Of a stretch of 64,000 nt of DNA, positions 36,304-45,373 are shown piece by piece (within the stretch, counting starts at the first letter, position 1; every line of letters starts with the position of its first letter). A program made the translations under genes and the position numbers. The notes beneath the pieces were generated by a model. It was not told the DNA's origin and made no database searches. It saw only the letters and a list, made by a program, of their open reading frames with translations. This stretch comes from Marinomonas sp. TW1 (lineage in GTDB: Bacteria > Pseudomonadota > Gammaproteobacteria > Pseudomonadales > Marinomonadaceae), in the NCBI RefSeq assembly GCF_001625355.1, contig NZ_JSEE01000002.1:62001-126000 (forward strand). Direction: 5' to 3'.

Positions 36304-36718
36304 AAGCAAAATCATCCATATCGAAGATAATATCCATTTATGCCTCATCCCATTACAGACATAATGTTAAATCCAGTTATCTGACGTTTCGACTGACATT
36401 CAATTCATCGAGGACATCGATAACCTTGAAACAAACAGATACTTCCAATCAAATCTCAAGCCCATCTCCTACAGACGCGCTATCAGCGATTTTATGTCAT
36501 TCGCACGATTAATATCTCATGAAAATACTGCGGCCTAATAATATGGCAAAGCAATGCCATCAAAGTTAATCAACATTGGGGGTAAAGCACCATAGCAAGA
36601 CCAGATCCCCATTAAATCCTTTCTTTTTCACTTACACATTTTATCCGTAGCCTTTAGACACCGCTTAATTTTATTTAAACATCACACCATTTCAATTTAC
36701 TTCGCACCTAAAAAAACA
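36304..36718. other. Intergenic region between the two receptor genes
   Basis: About 415 bases, AT-rich and without a convincing gene. A short open frame around 36237-36512 has no ribosome binding site or family features and overlaps the terminator. The control sites for receptor 2 begin at 36719. Confidence 0.6.
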
Positions 36719-36743
36719 ATTTATAAACATCACGTTTATAAAT
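36719..36743. promoter_or_regulatory. Perfect inverted repeat next to the Fur box, possible operator
   Basis: ATTTATAAAC (36719-36728) and GTTTATAAAT (36734-36743) are perfect ten-base arms separated by five bases. The repeat ends five bases before the Fur box, so a second regulator (the TetR or AraC protein encoded nearby) may act on the same promoter. Confidence 0.45.
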
Positions 36744-36748
36744 CTATT

Positions 36749-36767
36749 GATAATGATAATAACTTGC
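36749..36767 (+). promoter_or_regulatory. Fur box upstream of siderophore receptor 2
   Basis: GATAATGATAATAACTTGC matches 15 of 19 bases of the Fur consensus, with two perfect GATAAT hexamers in a row. It lies about 75 bases before the receptor start, where it would block the promoter when iron is plentiful. Confidence 0.75.
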
Positions 36768-36840
36768 ATTAGTATCCTTTTAAAAATTTCCACATACTGT
36801 TGGAAAATAGATTTTAACCAATAAATGGAAGGCACTTACG

Positions 36841-39093
36841 ATGTACGATGTTCAGCATTTAGATCACGACCATAAGGTTACAAAGAATATAACTCAGGCA
36901 ACGCAATACTCTGCACGAAACACTCTGAGCACAAAGAAAAATAGCGTTTTATTCAGTATTGTCGTTGGCGCCATGCTGACATGTGGTTCATCGGTTTATG
37001 CTGAAGCAACAACCAATATAGAAACGGCTAATACGGCGTCAGAAGTAATGCTATCTACTGTAAAGGTGGAAGGTGATCGTGAGGAAAACCCTGTTTATTC
37101 CGGCTCAGAAGGTCAGATAACCGAGACCAATCATGCTGGTTTTTTGGGAAATAAAGACGCATTAGAGACGCCATTCAGCGCTATCAGCTATACAGATAAG
37201 TTTATAAATGATCAACAAGCAACAGATGTCATTGATGTCATTGCGGCGACTGACCCTGCGATTCATACCAGTAATGTCGTTGGTGAAAACCTTGAAAGTT
37301 ATTCTATCCGAGGCTTTTCCTCAAACAGCAACGATGTCACTTTCAATGGTTTATCCGGTATGGCTCCCTATTATCGTAGTGCCACTGAAATGTTTGAACG
37401 TATTGAGGTATTAAAAGGACCATCAGCGATGCTAAATGGTATGGCTCCAAATGGCTCTATTGGTGGCTCTGTTAATTTAGTAACTAAACGAGCAGATAAT
37501 GAGTCTCTCACTCGTTTCACAACGAAATACATTTCTGACTCGCAAATCGGTACAAGCATAGATATTGGTCGCCGCTTTGGTGAAGACAAAGCATTTGGTG
37601 TGCGAATCAATGGTGCCTACTCAGAGGGTGACACCACGATTAACCGTCAGGAAAAAGAATCCGAGCTGGGGTCGGTCGCTTTGGATTGGCGAGGAGACCG
37701 AATTCGTTTATCCGCTGACTTATATCGCACTTCTGAGCATGCTGATGCGCCAATTAGAGGAATCACCATTGCTTCGGGGGTGGACATTCCAAGCGCGCCA
37801 GACTCCGACACCATACTTAATCCAAGTTGGGCTTTTTTTGATACAGAAACCGAAGGCGTGATCACTCGCGGTGAATTTGATGTGAATACGCAACTAACGA
37901 TTTATGCAGCTCTGGGGGCGAATAAAATGTCCTATGAAGGGTTAAGTGCATCAAAAGCAGAAGTCTCTAATTCAGATGGTGATATTGATACTACCCTTGG
38001 TTACGTAGACGATACGAACGAAAGAATGTCTATGGAAATCGGATTAAATGGTGACTTTAAAACAGGCCAAGTAAATCATCAAGTTGCATCTAACATCACG
38101 CATTACAATGAAACATACAACCTAAATGGCCTCAGGTTTACAGATGTATATTCTACTAATATTTATAATCCAGTATGGGGCGATCGACCTGATTTAGATT
38201 TAAATGCCCCTCTTTTATTGACAACAGAAACGAATTTAACAAGCGTTGGCGTGGCTGACACCTTATCTTTTTCTGAAGATAAATATCAACTCACTTTGGG
38301 TGCGCGCTACCAAGAAGTCAAAACCGAACAAACAGGTGGATTACTTTCATCTGGCGCTAAATACGATGAAAGCGCAGTGACACCATCCCTTGCCTTTGTT
38401 ATAAAAATGACAGATCAAGTCTCTCTGTATGCCAATTACATTGAGGGCCTAAGTGAAGGCGACACAGTCACTGATAATAGTGCCAGTAATTATGGTGAGA
38501 TTTTCGCTCCCTACAAAACAAAACAAAAAGAAATAGGAGTGAAATTTGACGGAGGGGAATTCTCTCATACCGTTAGTCTTTATGAAATTAAAAAACCGAA
38601 CGCATATAAAGACAATGATACTGACGTATATGACTATTATGGTGAGCAACGCAACAGAGGTATAGAGTGGAGTTTCTTCGGTACACCAGTTAATCATCTC
38701 CGTTTAATGGGTGGTGTTTCACACATTGATGCCAAAATAACCTCCGCAAGTGATGCATCTACTGTAGGCAATCAAGCTTCGAAGACACCTAAATGGCAGG
38801 CAAAACTTGGTTTAGAATGGGATACACCTCAAATTCAGAACCTAACACTGACGGCCAACACTACCGCGGTCTCTAAACAGTATCTTAAGAACGATAATAA
38901 GCAATCTTTACCAAGCTATACTGTTTATGCTTTAGGCGCTCGCTATGTCACTACAATTAAACAAGCCCCTCTGACCATCCGTGCGAATATCGAAAACCTG
39001 CTGGATAAAAATTATTGGTCAACCAGTCATTACAATGATTTAGCGTTAGGCCAAGGTCGCACATTCACACTTTCTGCAAGCATGGATTTTTAA
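36841..39093 (+). CDS. TonB-dependent siderophore receptor 2
   Basis: A 750-residue outer-membrane receptor. The N-terminus is unusually long before the hydrophobic core of the signal peptide (VLFSIVVGAMLTCGSSVYA, residues about 37-55). The plug domain (ETPFSAISYTDKFINDQQA, YSIRGFSSNSNDVTFNG, IEVLKGPSAMLNGMAPNGS) and barrel follow, with end SASMDF. GGAAGG eight bases before the ATG supports the long start. The Fur box makes it part of the iron response. It is distinct from receptor 1 and likely takes a different chelate, perhaps the one handled by the permease genes that follow the TetR gene. A terminator follows. Confidence 0.9.
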   Translation: MYDVQHLDHDHKVTKNITQATQYSARNTLSTKKNSVLFSIVVGAMLTCGSSVYAEATTNIETANTASEVMLSTVKVEGDREENPVYSGSEGQITETNHAGFLGNKDALETPFSAISYTDKFINDQQATDVIDVIAATDPAIHTSNVVGENLESYSIRGFSSNSNDVTFNGLSGMAPYYRSATEMFERIEVLKGPSAMLNGMAPNGSIGGSVNLVTKRADNESLTRFTTKYISDSQIGTSIDIGRRFGEDKAFGVRINGAYSEGDTTINRQEKESELGSVALDWRGDRIRLSADLYRTSEHADAPIRGITIASGVDIPSAPDSDTILNPSWAFFDTETEGVITRGEFDVNTQLTIYAALGANKMSYEGLSASKAEVSNSDGDIDTTLGYVDDTNERMSMEIGLNGDFKTGQVNHQVASNITHYNETYNLNGLRFTDVYSTNIYNPVWGDRPDLDLNAPLLLTTETNLTSVGVADTLSFSEDKYQLTLGARYQEVKTEQTGGLLSSGAKYDESAVTPSLAFVIKMTDQVSLYANYIEGLSEGDTVTDNSASNYGEIFAPYKTKQKEIGVKFDGGEFSHTVSLYEIKKPNAYKDNDTDVYDYYGEQRNRGIEWSFFGTPVNHLRLMGGVSHIDAKITSASDASTVGNQASKTPKWQAKLGLEWDTPQIQNLTLTANTTAVSKQYLKNDNKQSLPSYTVYALGARYVTTIKQAPLTIRANIENLLDKNYWSTSHYNDLALGQGRTFTLSASMDF

Positions 39094-39115
39094 TTTAGGC
39101 ATGGTTTAAATCTAT

Positions 39116-39157
39116 ATGAAAAGGGAGAGGCTTGCGCTCATCCCTTTTCATGAGTTT
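39116..39157 (+). terminator. Terminator after siderophore receptor 2
   Basis: ATGAAAAGGGA (39116-39126) pairs with TCCCTTTTCAT (39141-39151), with a further GAG/CTC pair inside the loop, then GAGTTTT. The T run is short but the stem is long. Confidence 0.7.
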
Positions 39158-39168
39158 TACTTCACGCC

Positions 39169-39183
39169 TTTATTACTAATAAA
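39169..39183. promoter_or_regulatory. Perfect palindrome upstream of the TetR gene, likely operator
   Basis: TTTATTA-C-TAATAAA is a perfect 7-1-7 inverted repeat that ends 15 bases before the TetR start codon, the usual place for an autoregulatory operator. The TTATTA/TAATAA core recurs upstream of receptor 1. Confidence 0.5.
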
Positions 39184-39198
39184 CATAGGGACAAATGC

Positions 39199-39885
39199 AT
39201 GACAGATTCTTCAACCCCAGTAAAACGTAAACGTGGACGCCCAAGTAAAATAACTCGTCAAAGTATTGCACGAGCCGCTTTGGAGATTGGCGTCAATAAA
39301 GCCACTATTCCGACACTGGCGTTGCATCTTGGGGTGGATCACTCCTCGCTATATCACCACGTAAAGAGCCGTGATGAAATCATTGCAATGGCCGCCGAAA
39401 TTGCCATTGAAGAGCTCGAGTGGCGAGCGCCAGAAACCGTAAACTGGAGAGAAGAACTTGTTGTTCTAACCGACTCTATTTGGGCTTTATATGATAAACA
39501 TCCAGGTCTTGCAGAGGCATTAAATCAAGCTGAAATCGCCCCCCAAAATGGCATTTTATCTTTTGCAGAATCAGTCAAATCATTACAAGAAAAAGGCTTT
39601 CCATTAGATGAAGCCGTTGTCGCAGTGGATATGTTAGTGGATATGGTGAAGGAATGCTTCATCGGCTGGTGGTCTATTGTGAAAACCGAGCAAGATGGCC
39701 GTCTTCGTATAGAGCGCATGATTGAAATATGGGAAACAGAAGCACATAACTCACCAGAACGAGCTGAACAAATAAACGCTATGGTGAATATTATGAAAGC
39801 AGGCCCTAGAGCATGGTGGGAACGTAAACGAGACATTGCCTTAGATGGTATCGCCATAGCTCGTGAACGTCACACCCCCCTATAA
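39199..39885 (+). CDS. TetR-family transcription regulator
   Basis: A 228-residue repressor. The N-terminal tail is basic (KRKRGRPSKITRQS), the helix-turn-helix is TIPTLALHLGVDHSSLYHHVKSRDEI, and the C-terminal domain is helical and tryptophan-rich, consistent with ligand binding. It sits between receptor 2 and the importer genes and precedes the permease gene by 13 bases, so it is probably the first gene of the importer operon and controls it together with iron. A perfect palindrome lies upstream. Confidence 0.88.
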   Translation: MTDSSTPVKRKRGRPSKITRQSIARAALEIGVNKATIPTLALHLGVDHSSLYHHVKSRDEIIAMAAEIAIEELEWRAPETVNWREELVVLTDSIWALYDKHPGLAEALNQAEIAPQNGILSFAESVKSLQEKGFPLDEAVVAVDMLVDMVKECFIGWWSIVKTEQDGRLRIERMIEIWETEAHNSPERAEQINAMVNIMKAGPRAWWERKRDIALDGIAIARERHTPL

Positions 39886-39898
39886 AAGAAAGTGAATA

Positions 39899-40882
39899 AT
39901 GTATAAACATACTACCAATGAGAAAATCTACACATCGATAAATATGCTTTTCATAGGATTACTTTTTTTTATCTTATGTGTAATTTCTCTTTTAGTAGGT
40001 GCTAAGCAGCTGTATTTATCACAGATCATGTCCTTCTCCAGCGAGGCTTGGTTAACCTTAACAGCGAGCCGCTTCCCAAGACTTATGTCACTTATTTTAG
40101 CTGGTGTCGGGCTGTCGGTTTGTGGCGTGATTCTGCAACAGATTGTCCGTAATAAATTTGTTGAACCCGCAACGTCAGGAGGGTTAGATGCCGCAAAACT
40201 TGGCATTCTGATTTCGCTTATTCATTTCCCCACGTTGGGCATCGTAGGGAAAATGCTTTCTACATTGGTTTTCTGTCTCATTTCTAGCGTATTTTTTATC
40301 ACCATTATTCGCCTTATCCGATTTAAAAATGCCGTGTTAGTTCCCGTTATTGGTTTAATGTATGGGGCTATTTTAAGTGCTATCGCTGAGTTTTACGCCT
40401 ATCAAAATAACATATTGCAAAGCATGCAAGGCTGGCTATTAGGTGACTTTTCAAGGGTGGTTCAAGGACATTATGAAATTATCTATTTCATTTTTCCAAT
40501 AGTAGCTCTTACTTATTTATTTGCTCATCGCTTTACTATTGTCGGCATGGGAGAGACGTTAGCAACGAGCCTTGGTTTAAATTACGTAGGGGTCACTGCT
40601 TTAGGTCTTATTTTAGTGGCCATTACGATTTCTTCAGTCGTCATTACAGTAGGCGCCATTCCTTTTGTTGGGCTAATTATCCCCAATTTAGCCGCCATGT
40701 TTTATGGCGATAATCTAAAACGAACGTTACCGATTATTGCCTTAGGAGGTGCATCGGTATTACTCATATGTGACATTTTTGGTCGTCTTTTATTGTACCC
40801 CTTTGAAATCCCTATTGGCTTGACCGCTAGTTGTGTTGGCGGATTCATGTTTCTTATTGTGATCTGGAAAACAAAAAAATGA
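39899..40882 (+). CDS. Ferric-siderophore ABC importer permease 1 (FecCD family)
   Basis: A 327-residue integral membrane protein with about nine helices of the FecCD/BtuC type (SRFPRLMSLILAGVGLSVCGVILQQIVRN near the N-terminus and GAIPFVGLIIPNLAAMF near residue 255). By order with the next three genes it corresponds to CeuB/YclN of the catecholate/petrobactin-type importers. It acts in the inner membrane with the second permease and the ATPase. Its stop overlaps the next start. Confidence 0.9.
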   Translation: MYKHTTNEKIYTSINMLFIGLLFFILCVISLLVGAKQLYLSQIMSFSSEAWLTLTASRFPRLMSLILAGVGLSVCGVILQQIVRNKFVEPATSGGLDAAKLGILISLIHFPTLGIVGKMLSTLVFCLISSVFFITIIRLIRFKNAVLVPVIGLMYGAILSAIAEFYAYQNNILQSMQGWLLGDFSRVVQGHYEIIYFIFPIVALTYLFAHRFTIVGMGETLATSLGLNYVGVTALGLILVAITISSVVITVGAIPFVGLIIPNLAAMFYGDNLKRTLPIIALGGASVLLICDIFGRLLLYPFEIPIGLTASCVGGFMFLIVIWKTKK

Positions 40883-41826
40883 TGAATTTTGCACGGTATT
40901 TTCTGTGGATACTGGTATGCATACTAGCGGTAACTTTTGTTTTTATGGGTGCCGAATTCGATTATAACTACATCATTCCAAACCGGATAACCCGATTGGC
41001 GGCCATCATCATTGGAGGCGTTTGCATTGCGTTTTCTTCGATCACTTTTCAAACAATTACAGAGAATAAAATACTCACTCCAGCGATCATGGGTTATGAA
41101 GCCATCTACCTTTTATTCCAATCACTATTGGTCTTGTATATGGGTATGGAAAGCCAAATCGTCATTGATAAAAACAGTAATTTTTTCCTTTCCATTGGCA
41201 TTATGCTGCTGTATTCATGGGTAATTCACCGTTGGTTGCTTGCTGGTGAAAATAACAATGTTTATTTACTTCTGCTTGTTGGGCTTGTATTGACGCTTCT
41301 ATTAAGTGCTTTTACCCAATTAATTCAATTTAGTATCAGTCCCGGAGAATTCTCTCTATTACTTAGTTATAGCCAAGCGTCTTTTAACCGAGCACAGCTA
41401 AGTCAACTGACAATAGCAGCCGTTTTAGTCGGGGCTGTCTGCATCATAATATGGAAGGCACTGCCTACTTTTGATGTACTTTCATTAGGTCGATATCAAG
41501 CGACATCGCTTGGTATTGATTACCAAGTGTTTATCAAACGGCATTTTGCTTTGATCGCGTTACTTGTGGCGACATCTACCAGCCTACTTGGTCCAACGGC
41601 TTTTATGGGGATTTTTGTAGCCAATACTGCTTATATGATCGCCCGTTCCCCCAAGCATCGCCTGACTTTGCCATCGGGATGCGCAATAGCGATCGCGACC
41701 TTCCTGATAGCTCAAATCATGGTTGAACACCTATTTAACTATAAGACAACAGTGGGAATTCTCGTCAATTTGATGTGTGGGACGTATTTTCTCATGTTGA
41801 TTTTACGCCTAAGGAAAGCCTCATGA
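40879..41826 (+). CDS. Ferric-siderophore ABC importer permease 2 (FecCD family)
   Basis: A 315-residue FecCD-type permease, partner of the preceding one and comparable to CeuC/YclO (RITRLAAIIIGGVCIAFSSITFQTI, GPTAFMGIFVANTAYM). The start at 40879 overlaps the previous stop in ATGATGA; the ATG three bases on is an alternative. No separate ribosome binding site is visible, so translation is probably coupled. The gene also ends in an ATGA overlap with the ATPase gene. Confidence 0.9.
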   Translation: MMNFARYFLWILVCILAVTFVFMGAEFDYNYIIPNRITRLAAIIIGGVCIAFSSITFQTITENKILTPAIMGYEAIYLLFQSLLVLYMGMESQIVIDKNSNFFLSIGIMLLYSWVIHRWLLAGENNNVYLLLLVGLVLTLLLSAFTQLIQFSISPGEFSLLLSYSQASFNRAQLSQLTIAAVLVGAVCIIIWKALPTFDVLSLGRYQATSLGIDYQVFIKRHFALIALLVATSTSLLGPTAFMGIFVANTAYMIARSPKHRLTLPSGCAIAIATFLIAQIMVEHLFNYKTTVGILVNLMCGTYFLMLILRLRKAS

Positions 41827-42596
41827 TTCATGTCAATAACATTCATAAATCCTATGGAACAAAATCCGTGCTAAACAATGTGAGCGCGAGCTTTCCAGCG
41901 GGTCAACTTACATCGCTCATTGGCCCTAACGGCGCTGGGAAAACCACACTATTAATGATGATTGGTCGCTTATTAAAAGTGGATTCTGGCGAGATATTTA
42001 TCAATGAACAGAACATAACCGACATTCGCATTAGTATGTTTGCAAAACAAGTCGCGACATTGCGCCAGTCTCAAGATTTTACCATGCGTTTGACTGTCGA
42101 AGAGCTCGTCGCCTTTGGCCGTTTCCCTTATAGCCGAGGTTCACTGACCAAGGAAGATCATCAAGCCATTGATAATGCAATTTCGTTCCTATCACTGGAA
42201 CCATTACGCCAGTCTTATATTGATGAACTGAGTGGAGGCCAGCGACAGATGGCCTTTTTGGCAATGACCATCGCGCAGGAAACTGACTATCTGCTACTAG
42301 ATGAACCATTGAATAATCTAGACATGAAGCACGCGGTTGAAATAATGCGGGCCCTTCGTCGTCTATGTGATGAGCAGAACCGAACGGTCATTTTGGTTAT
42401 TCACGACATCAATTTTGCAGCCAATTATTCCAATCACATTGTTGCAATGAAATCAGGCAATGTCTATGACTCAGGCTCTGTAAAAAACATCGTTACGGAA
42501 GAAAACTTAAAAGCATTGTATGAAATAGAATTTGAAATTTTACAAAGTAAACATGGGATCGTATGCAATTACTTTCATCCACAGGAGGAGTTTTAA
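41823..42596 (+). CDS. Ferric-siderophore ABC importer ATPase
   Basis: A 257-residue ATP-binding subunit with Walker A GPNGAGKTTL, signature LSGGQRQMA, Walker B YLLLDEPLNNLD and the H-loop in VIHDINFA. The text around LTVEELVAFGRFPYSRG and DMKHAVEIMRALRRL is very close to YclP/CeuD, the ATPases of petrobactin and enterobactin-type importers. AAGGAAA precedes the ATG; the start overlaps the permease stop and the stop overlaps the next start. Confidence 0.93.
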   Translation: MIHVNNIHKSYGTKSVLNNVSASFPAGQLTSLIGPNGAGKTTLLMMIGRLLKVDSGEIFINEQNITDIRISMFAKQVATLRQSQDFTMRLTVEELVAFGRFPYSRGSLTKEDHQAIDNAISFLSLEPLRQSYIDELSGGQRQMAFLAMTIAQETDYLLLDEPLNNLDMKHAVEIMRALRRLCDEQNRTVILVIHDINFAANYSNHIVAMKSGNVYDSGSVKNIVTEENLKALYEIEFEILQSKHGIVCNYFHPQEEF

Positions 42597-43609
42597 TGGA
42601 CATTTTCACAAATAGACGACGTGTCAGAAAAAATAGTTTGGTAATGACCTTTCTGTTCATATCAACCGCATTAATTTATGGTTGTGACCAGCAAAAAAAT
42701 AACATGCATGACACAAACATGGCTCAATCATCGAAAAATGACTTTGCGCCAATGACCATTGAGCATAGATTGGGGACAATTACTCTACAACATCGTCCTC
42801 ATAGAGTCGCTGCGCTTGGTATGAATGATGTTGATTTACTCGATGTCTTGGACATCGCCGTTGCAGGTATGCCTAAAGATTTTGCGCCTGAATACTTATC
42901 AGATTACGTAAATGACCCAGAGATAGTAGATCTTGGCGCGATAGTGCAACCAAATATGGATCGAATCTACTCTCTTAAACCAGACCTCATACTTATTTCA
43001 CCACTGCATGCTAGTCACTATGAACAGCTATCAAAGTTAGCACCCACCTTATATTTTGATGTGAATTATAAAGACAGTGGTAGCAACCACTTTGATATCG
43101 TAAAAGATCACCTACTAACACTTGGTAAAATTTTTGGCAAAGAAGCCCTTGCAAAACGTAAAGCGTCTGAGCTTGAAGCTAAAGTGGCGAACGCCAAATC
43201 CATTATTCAAAACCACTCAGATAAAGCAATGATAGTGATCCATAATAATGGCGCCTATCGCTTCTTAGGTGAAAAGTCGCGTTATGGTTTTGTCTTCGAA
43301 GCCTTGGGCGTCCAGCCCGTCTATTCCCCCATGGAAGCTGGCTTGCATGGACAGCCTATTTCCAGTGAATTTATCTATGAGAATAATCCCGACATTATTT
43401 ATGTTCTAGATCGAACCGCCGTGATGGAAAAACACTCAGGGCTCAACCTAGAAAACATGGATAATCCACTACTTCGTCAAACGAATGCTTGGAAAAACAA
43501 TCGAGTCATTTTTGTAGACTCCGAAGCTTGGTACATCACTGGTGCTGGCGTAACATCTCTGGAAATTATCATTGATGATGTGCTAAAGGGATATCTCAAT
43601 GACAAATAA
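42596..43609 (+). CDS. Ferric-siderophore binding lipoprotein
   Basis: A 337-residue lipoprotein with signal peptide and lipobox LIYGC near residue 30. The class III binding-protein fold follows: PHRVAALGMNDVDLLDVLDIA in the first lobe, a long helix near residues 190-215, and NPDIIYVLDRTAV in the second lobe. It resembles CeuE/YclQ. It delivers the iron chelate from receptor to permease in the periplasm. AGGAGGAG lies just before the ATG, whose A is the last base of the ATPase stop (TAATG). The stop lies ten bases inside the next gene. Confidence 0.9.
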   Translation: MDIFTNRRRVRKNSLVMTFLFISTALIYGCDQQKNNMHDTNMAQSSKNDFAPMTIEHRLGTITLQHRPHRVAALGMNDVDLLDVLDIAVAGMPKDFAPEYLSDYVNDPEIVDLGAIVQPNMDRIYSLKPDLILISPLHASHYEQLSKLAPTLYFDVNYKDSGSNHFDIVKDHLLTLGKIFGKEALAKRKASELEAKVANAKSIIQNHSDKAMIVIHNNGAYRFLGEKSRYGFVFEALGVQPVYSPMEAGLHGQPISSEFIYENNPDIIYVLDRTAVMEKHSGLNLENMDNPLLRQTNAWKNNRVIFVDSEAWYITGAGVTSLEIIIDDVLKGYLNDK

Positions 43610-45371
43610 GTCCCCTGTTGATCGGTTATTACTGCCCATAAGAGGACCATTACTTTTCGTAATGGTCCTAGCTGGCCTTGGCGCCATGCTAACACTTGTG
43701 CCATTGGCCGGAATTGCTTATATCGCCAAGCTTTTAATAGGTAACCCCAATACAACGACCACTTTATTTCAAGCAAATATAGAGTCTGAAATATGGTGGG
43801 TCATGGGAATCAGTTTGCTAAGCCTAGTTATTGGCACTCTTTTAATCGTGACAAGTGAGCTGCTTGCCCACCTTGCGGACCACAAGATTACGCATAGTCT
43901 ACGACGGTCAGTATTGCAACGCCTCACAAAAGTGCCACTAGGATGGTTTACAAATCAAGCATCAGGCGATGTTAAACAAGCGATGCAGGATGACATCAGT
44001 TCATTACATGAATTAACGGCTCACTTTTATAGCACTAGAGGCAGATGTTATGGCGTTATTTCACTCTCAGTGATTTACCTGTTCCTAATGGACTGGCGCA
44101 TGGCAATTGTATCTCTCATCCCCTTCCCTTGTTTTTATTTGATCTTCGGTGCTGCCAAAAAAGCCATTAGTGAAGAACGTATGAAAGGGTTTATATCAGG
44201 GCAAGCTCTCATCAACAACGCCATTACTGAGTTTATTGGCGGGATTTCAGTAATTAAATCCTTCGCGGTAAGTGGCCAAGCCCACAAGGGATACCATGAA
44301 GCAGTGGACAGTTTCCTACAAGGATTTTTGAATTTTACTCGCCCATTAGTAGCCCCCTTAGCAAATGCTAATGCAGTCATCGCCCCAATAACCGTTTTGG
44401 GTACGGTACTCACTTTCGGCACCTTGTTTGTGAGTTTTAATTGGATGGATCCTATTGATCTACTTCCTTTTATTCTTGTGGCACCAGGAATTTCATCTCC
44501 CTTAATGCTATTAAGCTTTAGCACCCATAATTTAGCTCACGCCACAGCGGCAGCAGATAGATTGCAAGCACTATTAGAAACGCCTGTTCTTACACAACCA
44601 ACAGTAGAAAAAAGCAACCATATGGTTAATCACCAGATTTGTATTAATAACCTCAGTTATGCTTATGATGATCAAAATGCAGTATTGAAAAATATTAATC
44701 TAACTCTTACTCCGAATACCGTTACCGCTATTGTTGGTGCTTCAGGTTCAGGAAAGTCCACATTAGCACGGTTAATCTTACGCTTCTTTGATCCTTCAGA
44801 AGGTTCTATTACGCTTGGAGGCGTTGATTTAAGAGACATAAACACGACGGAGCTCTATCGACGTATAGGTTTCGTATTACAAGAGGTTCGCCTCATTCAC
44901 GCTAGTTTGCACGACAATATTGCGTTAGGGCGTCCATCAGCGACACGACTTGATGTTGAAGAAGCCGCGCGTGCAGCGAATATTCACCAACGTATCATGG
45001 ATTTACCAAAAGGCTACGATTCCATTATTGGCGAAGACATAACCCTTTCGGGGGGAGAACAGCAGCGAGTAAGTATTGCACGCGCTATTCTTTTAGATCC
45101 ACCCATCTTGGTGCTTGATGAAGCAACCGCCTCGACCGACGCTGAAAATGAAGTCGTTATTCAAGAGTCTCTTTCTCAATTTTCTCAAGGACGAACCGTC
45201 CTTGTTATTGCTCATAAACTGGACACCATTATGACCGCAAACCAGATTGTTGTTCTCGAAAATGGTGAAATAAGAGAACAAGGAACACACGAAAGCCTAC
45301 TATCAATACATGGCCGTTATGCTCAATTGTGGTCGTTAGGAAATTATCAAGCCCCCTTAGAGGCACTTTAA
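43599..45371 (+). CDS. Fused ABC half-transporter 1, YbtP/YbtQ-like (siderophore uptake)
   Basis: A 590-residue protein with a six-helix type IV (exporter-fold) membrane domain (residues 1-310) and an ATP-binding domain. Walker A is VGASGSGKSTL near residue 380, the signature is LSGGEQQR and Walker B is ILVLDEATAS. It overlaps the binding-protein gene by 11 bases and precedes a second half-transporter by two bases. Paired half-transporters of this fold in siderophore loci (YbtPQ, IrtAB) import ferric siderophores although their fold is that of exporters. Context favours that role; export of a metabolite is the alternative. Confidence 0.85.
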   Translation: MTNKSPVDRLLLPIRGPLLFVMVLAGLGAMLTLVPLAGIAYIAKLLIGNPNTTTTLFQANIESEIWWVMGISLLSLVIGTLLIVTSELLAHLADHKITHSLRRSVLQRLTKVPLGWFTNQASGDVKQAMQDDISSLHELTAHFYSTRGRCYGVISLSVIYLFLMDWRMAIVSLIPFPCFYLIFGAAKKAISEERMKGFISGQALINNAITEFIGGISVIKSFAVSGQAHKGYHEAVDSFLQGFLNFTRPLVAPLANANAVIAPITVLGTVLTFGTLFVSFNWMDPIDLLPFILVAPGISSPLMLLSFSTHNLAHATAAADRLQALLETPVLTQPTVEKSNHMVNHQICINNLSYAYDDQNAVLKNINLTLTPNTVTAIVGASGSGKSTLARLILRFFDPSEGSITLGGVDLRDINTTELYRRIGFVLQEVRLIHASLHDNIALGRPSATRLDVEEAARAANIHQRIMDLPKGYDSIIGEDITLSGGEQQRVSIARAILLDPPILVLDEATASTDAENEVVIQESLSQFSQGRTVLVIAHKLDTIMTANQIVVLENGEIREQGTHESLLSIHGRYAQLWSLGNYQAPLEAL

Positions 45372-45373
45372 TT

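Noticed and set aside
36237-36512. 91-codon frame after receptor 1
   Set aside because: It overlaps the receptor end and its terminator and has low-complexity composition without a ribosome binding site.
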